From Candidatus Methanoplasma sp. (lineage in GTDB: Archaea; Thermoplasmatota; Thermoplasmata; Methanomassiliicoccales; Methanomethylophilaceae): a stretch of 50,712 nt of DNA. Below, piece after piece: positions 32,126 to 40,380 of the stretch. Under the pieces are notes generated by a model. That model saw nothing but the letters and a program-made list of their open reading frames with translations. It did no database searches and was not told where the DNA came from. The position numbers and the translations under genes are program-made. The DNA is taken from positions 1 to 50,712 of the forward strand of contig JAISJG010000013.1 in assembly GCA_031261625.1 (NCBI GenBank). The letters are read 5' to 3'. Every line of letters begins with the position of its first letter. The first letter of the stretch is position 1.

Positions 32126-33826
32126 TCACTTCGGTTTGTGACGTATCTTCACGGCTATGCCTCTTTTGAGGTCCAGCATCTCTTTTCCGGACATCGCTGC
32201 CACTCCGACACCTTTGACCTTTCCGTTCAGGGTGACTATCGCCTCGTCGCCGATGCGTATCTTCGGATCCGCACTGACAACCCCTACGGCAAAAAGATTG
32301 CCTTTCATTTCGAAGTCCGTCATTTCGACGGTATTGTATTTACCGGCAAGGACCTCTGCACCTTCTATCGTCAGAGAGACCATTCCTCTTTCCGCCGTGA
32401 GCATTCCGAGTTGGATCTTCTCTTTCCTGTTCTCTGGATTCTCGCGGATTATCTTCCAATAAGGGAACTTCCCAATGGCATAGGTGTTGGCATCCATCAG
32501 GATATCAGCGGCTTCGGTTCCGAACTGGAATGCGACCATCGATCTTACCAGTCCTGTTCTGTCCACACCGTAATCCACGGTCTGCATGCCTTTGGCAGCT
32601 CTTCTGAGCGCACTGTCCAGATTCTGTAATGATGCGGGAGAGGTCGGATCACCAACAACGGTCTCCTCCATCTCCGCCAGGCCTTCTACCAATTCTATAT
32701 CCTCGCCGAGATGACAGATTATCTTGTCGTAACCCTGTGCTATGATACCGCCGATCATCTCTCTGATCATCGCACGCTCCTCGCATTTCCACTCTCCGGT
32801 AACGGGGATGTCGTACGAGCTTGCGGGATAGAACACGTCCAATTCCCTCGGTACTGCGCCGAGCGGTGATGTTACTATGACCTCATGCACCAGAGTGTCG
32901 TGCTGGGCCGTGTGTATAGCCGAGCTGAACGCTTTGTGCGTCTTCGAAATGTGATATGGCTTCTTTGCCGAGCACGGAAGCAGCACGAGAATGCGCTTGT
33001 GGGGCGGCTTGATGTATCTTTCTTTGACGGTTTCACGGTATCTCTTCAGATCCGGCCTTTTCAAAGCCTGCGTAGTATTGCATGTGAACCTGCCGCCGAC
33101 GGTGGAACATGCTTCTTCTTGATATGCGTATCCGACGTTGTCGAACAATCTCAGTATCGCAACGGATGACGGCGAGGACGGAGCCCTCTGGTCCACGAGT
33201 TCCCTCAATCTTCCCGCTGTTGTGAATGTATCTATCTTCTTCACTTCTCTGAAGAGTTCTTCGACGTTCTCCTGAGAAACATCCTTTCCGACGGATATCT
33301 CGCCCTCCGGGATCAGTGAAAGGCCGTTGATACCGGCCGCTTTTGCCAAAGAATCATCGAAAAGATCCACTCCCATGTAGGAAAGTATCGCGATAGTCGA
33401 CGGCTCGGCTATTCCGAGCATGCAGAATACCCTGCCGTAGCCTATGGCCTCTCTTATCCTTATGACAGAATCGACGAGCTTTCTCGGATCCTTCCTAAGC
33501 TCGAATCCGTTAGGAACAACAATGATCTCCGCATCATCCGGAACCGATATCACTTCGGCGGTCGGAAGTCTCAGGATACATATTCCGTCTTTCGTCACAG
33601 GTTCTACGGCGATCCTCGACGAGACCGGAGTGAGAAGCTGCGGATCCAATTGGACCTCGGAGCCCATTACGTTAAGAATTCTGGAACTTCCGTTCGAACG
33701 GATGTATATCGGATCATCCAGAGGTTCTTCTGACGACCTTATCACAGCGGGCGTCCTGATCGTGAGATCGTTCTTCCGATACTCGCAGATCCTGCCCCTT
33801 TGAGACCTTCCGATCACATCCAGCAT
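32126..33826 (-). CDS. arcS: Archaeosine synthase alpha subunit ArcS (TGT-like, PUA domain)
   Basis: ArcS converts preQ0 at position 15 of tRNA to archaeosine or to its lysine intermediate. The 566-aa protein has a diverged TGT-like N-terminal part, the diagnostic ArcS segment LPCSAKKPYHISKTHKAF near residue 290, a region with HLGEDIELVEGLAEMEE, and a C-terminal PUA domain (KGNLFAVGVVSADPKIRIGD onward). The TGT catalytic residues are not kept in the N-terminal part, as expected for ArcS compared with the true transglycosylase. A GGAGAGGCT ribosome binding site precedes the ATG. It is divergent from pyrB. Confidence 0.9.
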   Translation of the reverse strand: MLDVIGRSQRGRICEYRKNDLTIRTPAVIRSSEEPLDDPIYIRSNGSSRILNVMGSEVQLDPQLLTPVSSRIAVEPVTKDGICILRLPTAEVISVPDDAEIIVVPNGFELRKDPRKLVDSVIRIREAIGYGRVFCMLGIAEPSTIAILSYMGVDLFDDSLAKAAGINGLSLIPEGEISVGKDVSQENVEELFREVKKIDTFTTAGRLRELVDQRAPSSPSSVAILRLFDNVGYAYQEEACSTVGGRFTCNTTQALKRPDLKRYRETVKERYIKPPHKRILVLLPCSAKKPYHISKTHKAFSSAIHTAQHDTLVHEVIVTSPLGAVPRELDVFYPASSYDIPVTGEWKCEERAMIREMIGGIIAQGYDKIICHLGEDIELVEGLAEMEETVVGDPTSPASLQNLDSALRRAAKGMQTVDYGVDRTGLVRSMVAFQFGTEAADILMDANTYAIGKFPYWKIIRENPENRKEKIQLGMLTAERGMVSLTIEGAEVLAGKYNTVEMTDFEMKGNLFAVGVVSADPKIRIGDEAIVTLNGKVKGVGVAAMSGKEMLDLKRGIAVKIRHKPK

Positions 33827-33919
33827 AGCCTCTCCGAAACATCATTTACTAATTAACATTGCCGTACTTCCCCGCTGTTCGAGACAAAGAGTTATATCAT
33901 TACTTTTTAATCGGGTAAC

Positions 33920-34849
33920 ATGGACTTTTACGACAGGGACATTGTTTCCATCCGCGATCTCAACCGTGGGCAGATCGAGGAGCTTCTGGACCTATCAGAA
34001 AAAATGATACCTTACGCCAGAGGCGAGAAGATACAACGCGTGCTTGACGGCAGGATCCTCGGGAACCTGTTCTTCGAACCCTCCACCCGTACAAAACTCT
34101 CTTTCGAAAGTGCGGCCTACAGGCTCGGCTGCAATGTCATCGATGTGTCGGAGATGTCCATGACATCGATGTCCAAGGGCGAAACGCTCGCCGACACCAT
34201 CAAAATGGTCGATGCCTACTGTGACGCGATAGTATTGCGCCATCCCCACGAAGGCGCCGCAAGACTCGCCGCCAAATTCTCCGAGAACCCTGTCATAAAC
34301 GCGGGTGACGGAGCCGGTTCGCATCCCACACAGACACTTCTCGATCTTTTCACGATGAGAAACTCCAAAGGATCCCTGGACGGCTTGAATATAGTGCTCG
34401 TAGGGGATCTGAAATACGGAAGGACCGTTCATTCGCTTGCCGAGGCACTTACGCTGTTCGGTGCCAAACTGACATTCGTCGCCCCCGAATCGCTGCAGAT
34501 GCCTGCCGACACGTTCGCACACCTCAAAAGCAAAGGATGCAATCCTGCCAAGACGGCGAAGCTCGAGGATGTCATAGATCAGGCGGATGTACTTTACGTT
34601 ACAAGGATCCAGAAGGAAAGATTCCCTGACCCCGCCGAATATCAGAAGGTGGCGGGAATGTACAGGATCAACAATGCTGTCCTCAGGGAAGCCAAGAGCG
34701 ACATGATCGTCATGCATCCCCTTCCGAGGGTCGATGAGATCAGTCCGGAAGTGGATGCCACGCCGCACGCCAAATACTTCGAACAGGCGTTCAACGGCGT
34801 ACCCGTGAGAATGGCGATACTCTGCGCGATATTAGGAGGTGAACTCTGA
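33920..34849 (+). CDS. pyrB: Aspartate carbamoyltransferase catalytic subunit
   Basis: PyrB joins carbamoyl phosphate and aspartate in pyrimidine synthesis. The 309-aa protein has the carbamoyl-phosphate site FFEPSTRTKLSFESA, the substrate loop SMTSMSKGETLADTI, RHPHEGAARLAA, GDGAGSHPTQTLLDLFT and HPLPRVDEIS. No strong ribosome binding site is present, but TTATATCA lies about 26 bases before the ATG, which suggests a leaderless mRNA. The stop overlaps the pyrI start by one base. Confidence 0.96.
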   Translation: MDFYDRDIVSIRDLNRGQIEELLDLSEKMIPYARGEKIQRVLDGRILGNLFFEPSTRTKLSFESAAYRLGCNVIDVSEMSMTSMSKGETLADTIKMVDAYCDAIVLRHPHEGAARLAAKFSENPVINAGDGAGSHPTQTLLDLFTMRNSKGSLDGLNIVLVGDLKYGRTVHSLAEALTLFGAKLTFVAPESLQMPADTFAHLKSKGCNPAKTAKLEDVIDQADVLYVTRIQKERFPDPAEYQKVAGMYRINNAVLREAKSDMIVMHPLPRVDEISPEVDATPHAKYFEQAFNGVPVRMAILCAILGGEL

Positions 34850-35328
34850 TGGCAGACGGGAACAATATAGTCGAAACGAAGATACCTCCGATAAGGAACG
34901 GTACCGTAATAGATCACATAGCCAACGGTCAGTCCCTGAACGTCCTGAAGATCCTCGGAGTGAACGAAGGTAACATAGACTCTGTTGTAAGCATCGGAAT
35001 GCATGTACCGTCGTCCAAAGGAAGCGGATGGAAGGACATAATCAAGATAGAAGACCGCGAACTCGATTCAGAAACAGTGGATAAGATAGCGCTCATAGCA
35101 CCGGATGCTACCATAGCTATCATCCGCGACTATTACATCGCGGAGAAATCCAAGGTCAAACTGGAAGACCACATAGTCGGATTGGCGAGATGCAGCAATC
35201 CTAACTGCATTACCAACCGCGGTGAACCCGTGGTCCCGGAATTCACGGTGTATTCCAGAAACCCGCCGAAGCTCCGTTGCGTTTACTGCGACAGAACGCT
35301 CACGAACATATCGGATAATCTGTTGTGA
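34849..35328 (+). CDS. pyrI: Aspartate carbamoyltransferase regulatory subunit
   Basis: The 159-aa PyrI binds nucleotides (CTP/ATP) and tunes PyrB. It has the N-terminal allosteric domain (IRNGTVIDHIANGQSLNVLK) and the C-terminal zinc domain with four cysteines: CSNPNCITNRG and LRCVYCDRTL. The AGGAGGTGA ribosome binding site lies inside pyrB. Together they form the usual c6r6-type enzyme. Confidence 0.96.
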   Translation: MADGNNIVETKIPPIRNGTVIDHIANGQSLNVLKILGVNEGNIDSVVSIGMHVPSSKGSGWKDIIKIEDRELDSETVDKIALIAPDATIAIIRDYYIAEKSKVKLEDHIVGLARCSNPNCITNRGEPVVPEFTVYSRNPPKLRCVYCDRTLTNISDNLL

Positions 35329-35330
35329 CC

Positions 35331-35852
35331 ATGCAGATACTTCTGATAACCGGGATGCCGGGTTCCGGCAAAGAGGAATTCCTGAAAGTGGCAATAGATC
35401 TGGGCATAGATTTCCTGCGCATGGGGGACCTGGTAAGGGAATACCACGGAATTTCGGGAGAAAGTGTATCCGTCGGCGAATTCGCGAGTCTCGAACGCAG
35501 CAGGCACGGCCCGGGGATATGGGCCGAACGTGCCGTGGAAAGAATGAAGGGCGAACTGTTCCTGATAGACGGGTGCAGAAGCTTCGACGAAGTACGCGAG
35601 TTCAGGAAACTCAGTAGCAACGTGAAGATAATCGCCATCCACTCCCCTCCCGACCTGCGTTATGAAAGATTACTGAAAAGACAGCGTGCGGATGCACCCG
35701 TGAACAAAGAGGAATTCGATGCCCGCGATAACAGGGAACTGTCGTGGGGGCTAGGAAATGTTATAGCCCTTGCCGACATAGTCATCGACAATTCCTATTC
35801 CCTGGATGATTTCCAATCGGAATCGGAGAAAATACTGAAGGCGATAAAATGA
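35331..35852 (+). CDS. P-loop kinase-like protein (UPF0200 / dephospho-CoA kinase-like)
   Basis: The 173-aa protein has Walker A ITGMPGSGKEEFL at the N-terminus, a lid-like RQRADAPVNKEEFDARDNRE and IALADIVIDNSYSLDDF near the end. This fits the archaeal UPF0200 group of nucleotide-kinase-fold proteins related to dephospho-CoA or adenylate kinases; the substrate is unknown. ATG 35331 is preferred over the GTG at 35325, which overlaps the pyrI stop. The 3' end overlaps the next gene by four bases. Confidence 0.82.
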   Translation: MQILLITGMPGSGKEEFLKVAIDLGIDFLRMGDLVREYHGISGESVSVGEFASLERSRHGPGIWAERAVERMKGELFLIDGCRSFDEVREFRKLSSNVKIIAIHSPPDLRYERLLKRQRADAPVNKEEFDARDNRELSWGLGNVIALADIVIDNSYSLDDFQSESEKILKAIK

Positions 35853-36127
35853 GATTCACTACAGCCCGTTTATGCGGAGGTTCGGCTTTGATGGCCGTTC
35901 CCGCCAAAGAGTTGGAGATCGATCTCGATCAGGCTGCCGAGGTCATGAGCAACGAAGGGAACAACATCAAACTCAGGGATGAGATGATGATCGTCGTCGA
36001 ATGGAAAGAGATGGAGACCACCATATATCCCCAGGGAAAAGTTATGTTCTTCCCCCTGAAAGATAAAGCCCTCTGCATCGAGTACGCGACCGAGATACTC
36101 GGAAAACTCATCGATATCCCCGAATAA
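35849..36127 (+). CDS. Conserved-looking archaeal hypothetical protein (92 aa)
   Basis: The 92-aa protein overlaps the kinase-like gene by ATGA and is surely co-expressed. It has mixed alpha/beta character, with LKDKALCIEYATEILGKLI at the C-terminus and TTIYPQGKVMFFPL in the middle, a pattern loosely like half of a TBP-type saddle. I cannot name a family. It may work with the P-loop protein. No membrane segment or metal motif is seen. Confidence 0.78.
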   Translation: MRFTTARLCGGSALMAVPAKELEIDLDQAAEVMSNEGNNIKLRDEMMIVVEWKEMETTIYPQGKVMFFPLKDKALCIEYATEILGKLIDIPE

Positions 36128-36180
36128 TCACACTTCGATCAATCTGTATCTTTTATATCCCTGATAAGTATCAGGATGAT

Positions 36181-36918
36181 ATGGACCTGCTTGCCCAGCT
36201 GGGAATCGCTTTCGTATTGTCGGCATTGCTTTCAGCGATAGCGTACAAGCTCAGAATGCTCACATACACCGGTGCATTAGCGTCGTTCTTCGTGGGATAT
36301 GTTGTAGGTCTTTTCAGCTCGATAGAGTGGTTGGTCATTCTGATCGTTTTCACCGCTGCCGGACTGATAGCGACGAAGATGGACATCGGCGATAAGTACG
36401 GTGCCGGTCTGCAGGAAGGTGCATACGGGGAACGTTCGGCCAAGAACGTCCTCGGTGTCGGATTACCTCCGGTCATCATTGCCGTACTATACGCGATTGT
36501 ACACAATGTCGTAGGGAACCAATACGACCTCGGATTGACCGTTGCCTTCGTATCTACACTTACAGTGGCTGCGGCGGACACACTGGCCAGCGAGGTAGGT
36601 GTGAAAGACAGGAAAGTCTGGCTCATTACAAATTTCAAGAGAGTTAAGAGAGGAACGAACGGGGGTGTATCCGTACTGGGTACCATTGCCGCGATCGTCG
36701 CATCGGTCATCACAGCAATAATCGGATGGCTGATAATCTACGGCGGTATCGATGTTTATGTTATCGTTCCGATCCTGATGGGAATACTCGGAAGCGTCCT
36801 GGACAGTGTTTTCGGAGCGACCTTGGAGACCCGCGGCATCATTTCGAAGTATGTCAATAACGGTTCTACCGCACTCATCGGTGCACTGATCGGATTCGCG
36901 ATCATCCTGTTCATCTGA
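36181..36918 (+). CDS. DUF92-family integral membrane protein
   Basis: The 245-aa protein has six or seven membrane helices and the DUF92/TMEM19 motifs: LTYTGALASFFVGYVVGLF, YGAGLQEGAYGERSAKNVLG, AAADTLASEVG, KRVKRGTNGGVSVLGT and a C-terminal GSTALIGALIGFAI. A plant member (VTE6) is a phytyl-phosphate kinase, so a prenyl- or phytyl-phosphate related role in archaeal lipid metabolism is possible but unproven. GGATGAT is the ribosome binding site, and TTTATATCC upstream is TATA-like. Confidence 0.88.
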   Translation: MDLLAQLGIAFVLSALLSAIAYKLRMLTYTGALASFFVGYVVGLFSSIEWLVILIVFTAAGLIATKMDIGDKYGAGLQEGAYGERSAKNVLGVGLPPVIIAVLYAIVHNVVGNQYDLGLTVAFVSTLTVAAADTLASEVGVKDRKVWLITNFKRVKRGTNGGVSVLGTIAAIVASVITAIIGWLIIYGGIDVYVIVPILMGILGSVLDSVFGATLETRGIISKYVNNGSTALIGALIGFAIILFI

Positions 36919-36973
36919 ACATTCGGAAATATCACTGCGACAGTGATACGAAAATCAAATTGAATAAAAGAAA

Positions 36974-36989
36974 GAGGGGATATCCCCTC
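36974..36989. terminator. Bidirectional palindromic terminator
   Basis: GAGGGGATATCCCCTC is a perfect palindrome flanked by A-rich sequence on the left and GTTTGTTTT on the right. It gives a GC hairpin followed by a T-rich run on both strands. It separates the DUF92 gene (plus) from porB (minus), which end facing each other. Confidence 0.75.
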
Positions 36990-36997
36990 GTTTGTTT

Positions 36998-37951
36998 TCA
37001 GAGTCTTGCGAGCCTGAGAAGAGTCTTCCACTTACGGTCTGTCTCTTTCTGTATGCTCTCGACGACGCTTGCCCACTTGGGGTCCTTCAGGTGCTTGAAT
37101 CTGCCCTGGGAGTTGATCCAATCGGTGATCGGTTTCTTCTCCTGCCTCTCCTCTGCGATCCTGAGGCTTTCACCGGACAACAGATACTCGGTACCGTCCA
37201 CGACCTCGTACAGAGGCCATATGCACGTTTCCGCCGCAAGTTTCGATATCGCTATCGTCTGATCGGAAGGGAACCTCCATCCTCTGGGGCACGGTGCGAT
37301 GGCGTTGATGAAACTCGGTCCGTTGCAGTTGAACGCCTTGTTCGACTTGGACACCATGTCCTTCCATGCGTGAGGGGCCGTCTGTGCCACATAAGGTATG
37401 GCGTGGGCGACCATGATCTGCGTCATGTCCTTGGGGAACTCCTTCTTTCCGGGGTCCACTGTTCCGGCCCAGGATGTCGTCGTCGATGCGCCTTTACCGG
37501 TCGCACTCGATCTCTGGATACCTGTGTTCATGTATGCCTCGTTGTTAAGGCACACGAAGACCATCTTGTGACCCCTCTCCATAGCACCGGAAAGTGCCTG
37601 GAGACCGATATCGTATGTTCCTCCGTCACCTGCGAAGTTGACGAATTTGATATCGTTCGTTACGGTCCCTCTCCTTTTCAGGGCCTGGTATGCGGTCTCG
37701 ACCCCTGCGCATGTCGCCGCTCCGTTACCGAATGCGGTGTGGATGTACGGGACATTCCACGAAGTGTACGGGAATATCGTTGTCGAAACTTCGAAACATC
37801 CGGTCGAGCATGTAACGACGACATCGTCCTCTGTTCCCAGAAGGACCTGTCTCGCAATGATGGATTCAGGACATCCGGCACAGAGCCTGTGTCCGCTGGC
37901 GAGCCTGTCCGGGGACTTGCTCAGATCTTTGAGATTGGAGGAAACGGTCAG
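36998..37951 (-). CDS. porB: Pyruvate:ferredoxin oxidoreductase beta subunit, apparent CTG start
   Basis: PorB carries thiamine diphosphate for oxidative decarboxylation of pyruvate to acetyl-CoA, or the reverse. The 317-residue frame contains GHRLCAGCPES, the TCSTGCFEVST segment with PYTSWNVPYIHTAFGNGA, the ThDP motif FAGDGGTYDIG and NNEAYMNTGIQRSSAT. No ATG, GTG or TTG occurs in frame before Met at 37582, which lies well inside the conserved domain. The only plausible start is CTG at 37951-37949. It overlaps the porA stop as CTGA, exactly where ATGA would be expected, and follows GGGGGTGGT. It is the last gene of porGDAB. Confidence 0.88.
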   Translation of the reverse strand: MTVSSNLKDLSKSPDRLASGHRLCAGCPESIIARQVLLGTEDDVVVTCSTGCFEVSTTIFPYTSWNVPYIHTAFGNGAATCAGVETAYQALKRRGTVTNDIKFVNFAGDGGTYDIGLQALSGAMERGHKMVFVCLNNEAYMNTGIQRSSATGKGASTTTSWAGTVDPGKKEFPKDMTQIMVAHAIPYVAQTAPHAWKDMVSKSNKAFNCNGPSFINAIAPCPRGWRFPSDQTIAISKLAAETCIWPLYEVVDGTEYLLSGESLRIAEERQEKKPITDWINSQGRFKHLKDPKWASVVESIQKETDRKWKTLLRLARL

Positions 37952-39117
37952 ATGACCACCCCCAGATAGTTGATCCTCTTCGCTTTCCCGTTCTTCACGT
38001 CCTTGTAGACCGATTTGAAGTCGGAGACCTGTGTATCGGCCCCTCCGAGTCCGTAGATATAGTTGAACATCTTCGGAACCTCATCGTTCTCGACCGCGGC
38101 CGCGACGACCTCGGGGAACAGCGGTCCGTATGCACCGACACTGAGGTGTCTGTCCATGACGATGATCGCTTTCTTTCCCTTGACGATCTTTGCGATATCC
38201 GCTATCGGCCAGGGCCTGTAAAGACGGGGCATGGCCACTCCGACCTTGAGCCCTTCGTTTCTAAGCTGGTCAACGGCCTCTTTCATCGTACCGAATGAGG
38301 AACCGAGGACGAATGCCACTATCTCGGCGTCATCGCATCTGTATTCCTCTACGAGCTTGTACTCCCTGCCGGAGATCTGTGCGAACTCTTTGAACACCTC
38401 GTTCGTGACCTCCAGTGCCTTGTCCATCGCTTCGACCATCTGGTATTTGTGTGGGAAGTAGTACAGCGGTCCGTCCAACAGGTTGTGTGTGATCGGGTGC
38501 TGTGTATCCAGAAGCGGATACAGGGGCTTGTACTCTCCGACGAACTTCTTGATCAGGGGGGTCTCCATTGGGGTCATCCTCTCTGTCGCGTGTGTGAGTA
38601 TGAAACCGTCGAGGTTCACAAGTATCGGCAGCTGGACATCATGGTGCTCCGCGATCTTCGGTGCTATGATGGACATGTCGTAAGCCTGCTGGACGTTCTC
38701 CGCAAAGAGAGATAACCATCCGGTGTCCCTTGCGGACATCACGTCTCCGTGGTCGTTATTGATATTGATCGGTCCGCTGACGGTCCTGTTCGCGACCGCC
38801 ATAACGACGGGCACTCTCATCGACGCTGTTATCGGAAGCATTTCCCACATGTATGCCAATCCCTGGGATGCAGTGGCTGTGAATGTCCTTGCTCCGGCCG
38901 ATGCGGATGTTGTACAAAGTGTAAGTGCACTGTGCTCCGATTCGACGCATACGAACTCTGTTCCGACCTCTCCGTCGGCAACATATTCTGCGAATTTCTC
39001 GACGATGATGGTCTGAGGTGTGATCGGGTATGCTGCGCACACGTCCGGATCTATCTGTTTCCATGCAAGTGCGACCGCAGAGTCGCCGTTTATCGCTATA
39101 TCGCTGTGTCCGCTCAT
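37948..39117 (-). CDS. porA: Pyruvate:ferredoxin oxidoreductase alpha subunit
   Basis: The 389-aa protein has the alpha-subunit signatures AAYPITPQTIIVEKFAEYVA, VESEHSALTLCTTSASAGAR, TATASQGLAYMWEMLPIT and DTGWLSLFAENVQQAYD. It binds with PorB, PorD and PorG to interconvert pyruvate and acetyl-CoA plus CO2, using ferredoxin. Its start overlaps the porD end by four bases. In a methanogen without much sugar use, the likely direction is pyruvate synthesis from acetyl-CoA. Confidence 0.95.
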   Translation of the reverse strand: MSGHSDIAINGDSAVALAWKQIDPDVCAAYPITPQTIIVEKFAEYVADGEVGTEFVCVESEHSALTLCTTSASAGARTFTATASQGLAYMWEMLPITASMRVPVVMAVANRTVSGPININNDHGDVMSARDTGWLSLFAENVQQAYDMSIIAPKIAEHHDVQLPILVNLDGFILTHATERMTPMETPLIKKFVGEYKPLYPLLDTQHPITHNLLDGPLYYFPHKYQMVEAMDKALEVTNEVFKEFAQISGREYKLVEEYRCDDAEIVAFVLGSSFGTMKEAVDQLRNEGLKVGVAMPRLYRPWPIADIAKIVKGKKAIIVMDRHLSVGAYGPLFPEVVAAAVENDEVPKMFNYIYGLGGADTQVSDFKSVYKDVKNGKAKRINYLGVVI

Positions 39118-39398
39118 GCTCTCTCCTCCGTCATCTTTATTGCTTTCTTAGGACAGACGCTGGCACATATGCCGCATCCTTTGCAGTGTGAGAGCTTGAA
39201 TCCGCTCATCTTCTCGTCTTTGACGATTATGCTGCTGTCAGGACAGTATATCCAGCACGTAAGGCAGTCGATACAGCTGTTACGGTCCAGAACAGGTACC
39301 AGACTTCTCCAGTCACCGGTATTGAAATCTTCGGAATTCCCGGCCTTTATGACACGGTCTCCGACTGTGAGCTTCTTGTAGTCTGCGAGATTGACCAT
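39114..39398 (-). CDS. porD: Pyruvate:ferredoxin oxidoreductase delta (ferredoxin-like) subunit
   Basis: The 94-aa subunit carries two [4Fe-4S] cluster motifs: CIDCLTCWIYCP and CKGCGICASVCP. It passes electrons between the PorB active site and external ferredoxin. It starts directly after the porG stop and overlaps porA. Confidence 0.95.
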   Translation of the reverse strand: MVNLADYKKLTVGDRVIKAGNSEDFNTGDWRSLVPVLDRNSCIDCLTCWIYCPDSSIIVKDEKMSGFKLSHCKGCGICASVCPKKAIKMTEERA

Positions 39399-39956
39399 TC
39401 ACTGCACCTCCTTGAACGCCCTTTCGAGTGCGGAGAGGTTCTTCACGATCATCGCCTCGCTGAGCTTTCCTTCGAACTTCGCTGCGATCTCTTCGGCAAG
39501 CTCGTCATAGGATATGATCGGCCTGATCCTTACAAGAGCTCCGAGCATTGATGTGTTCGCCATCGGCTTTCCGATCTCCTCCGTCGAGATACGGGTAGCA
39601 TCGACCGCGTGGCACTCTGCATCTGTACCTATCGCCTTCCTCAGTTCTTCAGAGGTTCCGGGATAGTTTGATATGATCACTCCGTCCTTCTTCAGACCTT
39701 TCGCAACATCGACTTTACCGACCAGTGTAGGGTCGACGACAATGACGATGTCCGGTTCATAGACCTGTGTGTGCACTCTTATGGGCGTATCGGAGACTCT
39801 GGCGAACGCCCTTATGGGAGCTCCCATTCTCTCGGGTCCGAACTCCGGGAAAGCTTTGACGTATTTCCCGGCATAGATCGTAGCCTCGGCGAGTATCTCA
39901 TTTGCTGTGACAATACCCTGGCCTCCTCTTCCGTGCCAACATATTTCTGTATCCAT
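39399..39956 (-). CDS. porG: Pyruvate:ferredoxin oxidoreductase gamma subunit
   Basis: The 185-aa protein has the gamma-subunit motif CWHGRGGQGIVTANEILAEA, EFGPERMGAPIRAFARVS and PMANTSMLGALVRI. It is the first gene of the porGDAB operon. On the minus strand a TATA-like ATTTAAAT (about 39993-40000) lies about 40 bases upstream of the ATG. Confidence 0.94.
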   Translation of the reverse strand: MDTEICWHGRGGQGIVTANEILAEATIYAGKYVKAFPEFGPERMGAPIRAFARVSDTPIRVHTQVYEPDIVIVVDPTLVGKVDVAKGLKKDGVIISNYPGTSEELRKAIGTDAECHAVDATRISTEEIGKPMANTSMLGALVRIRPIISYDELAEEIAAKFEGKLSEAMIVKNLSALERAFKEVQ

Positions 39957-40079
39957 GATTAATCCACTGAAAAATAGGAATAACCATCTCTCATTTAAAT
40001 GCTTGCGTTATGCGTATGTGAAATTAACATTTTCTTGTTCAAGATTGCTAAAAACCACAGCCTAACATCTTTTTAATAC

Positions 40080-40109
40080 GAAATACGTAGTCAATACGGG
40101 GTATTTCGA
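40080..40109. promoter_or_regulatory. Inverted repeat in the por / pps intergenic region
   Basis: CGAAATAC (40080-40087) and GTATTTCG (40102-40109) form an inverted repeat with a 14-base spacer, right after TTTTTAATA. It lies in the 424-base gap between the divergent porG and ppsA genes, which otherwise shows no gene I can support. It is a candidate operator for joint control of the two pathways. Confidence 0.4.
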
Positions 40110-40306
40110 AATTACGATACGTTTGTTTGATATTATTGCGTATGTCCGTAAAAACATCTTCTCTTACCCCTCCGTGCGTCCGGAGCGAACGAACCTATTT
40201 GCATCAGAATACTGTGAAGGATCGACATGTGTCTATCGCTTTTTACATGTATCGCAACATGGACTGCGCTCAGGCCACAATGACATTGGGACGTGTGCGA
40301 AGTGCT

Positions 40307-40315
40307 AATATAATA
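40307..40315 (+). promoter_or_regulatory. TATA box of ppsA
   Basis: AATATAATA lies in CTAATATAATAAAC, about 26 bases before a predicted start near 40338. This leaves a leader of about 43 bases that ends in an AGGGTG ribosome binding site before the ATG at 40381. A 13-codon frame (40334-40375) lies within or at the edge of this leader. Confidence 0.55.
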
Positions 40316-40380
40316 AACGCTGATAGGGGGGACATGGTGTACAGTTTTCGTGCATCTCCGAGACCGAGGGTGTAATTCCT

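Noticed and set aside
36992..37969. A 325-codon open frame on the plus strand opposite porB
   Set aside because: It is antisense to conserved porB, its translation is Cys/Arg/His-rich without any domain, and it has no ribosome binding site. porB on the other strand matches the family from end to end.
40127..40375. An 82-codon frame upstream of ppsA
   Set aside because: No ribosome binding site at its start, irregular amino-acid composition, and a TATA box within it points to leader and promoter function instead. A 13-codon leader peptide at 40334 remains possible but unsupported.
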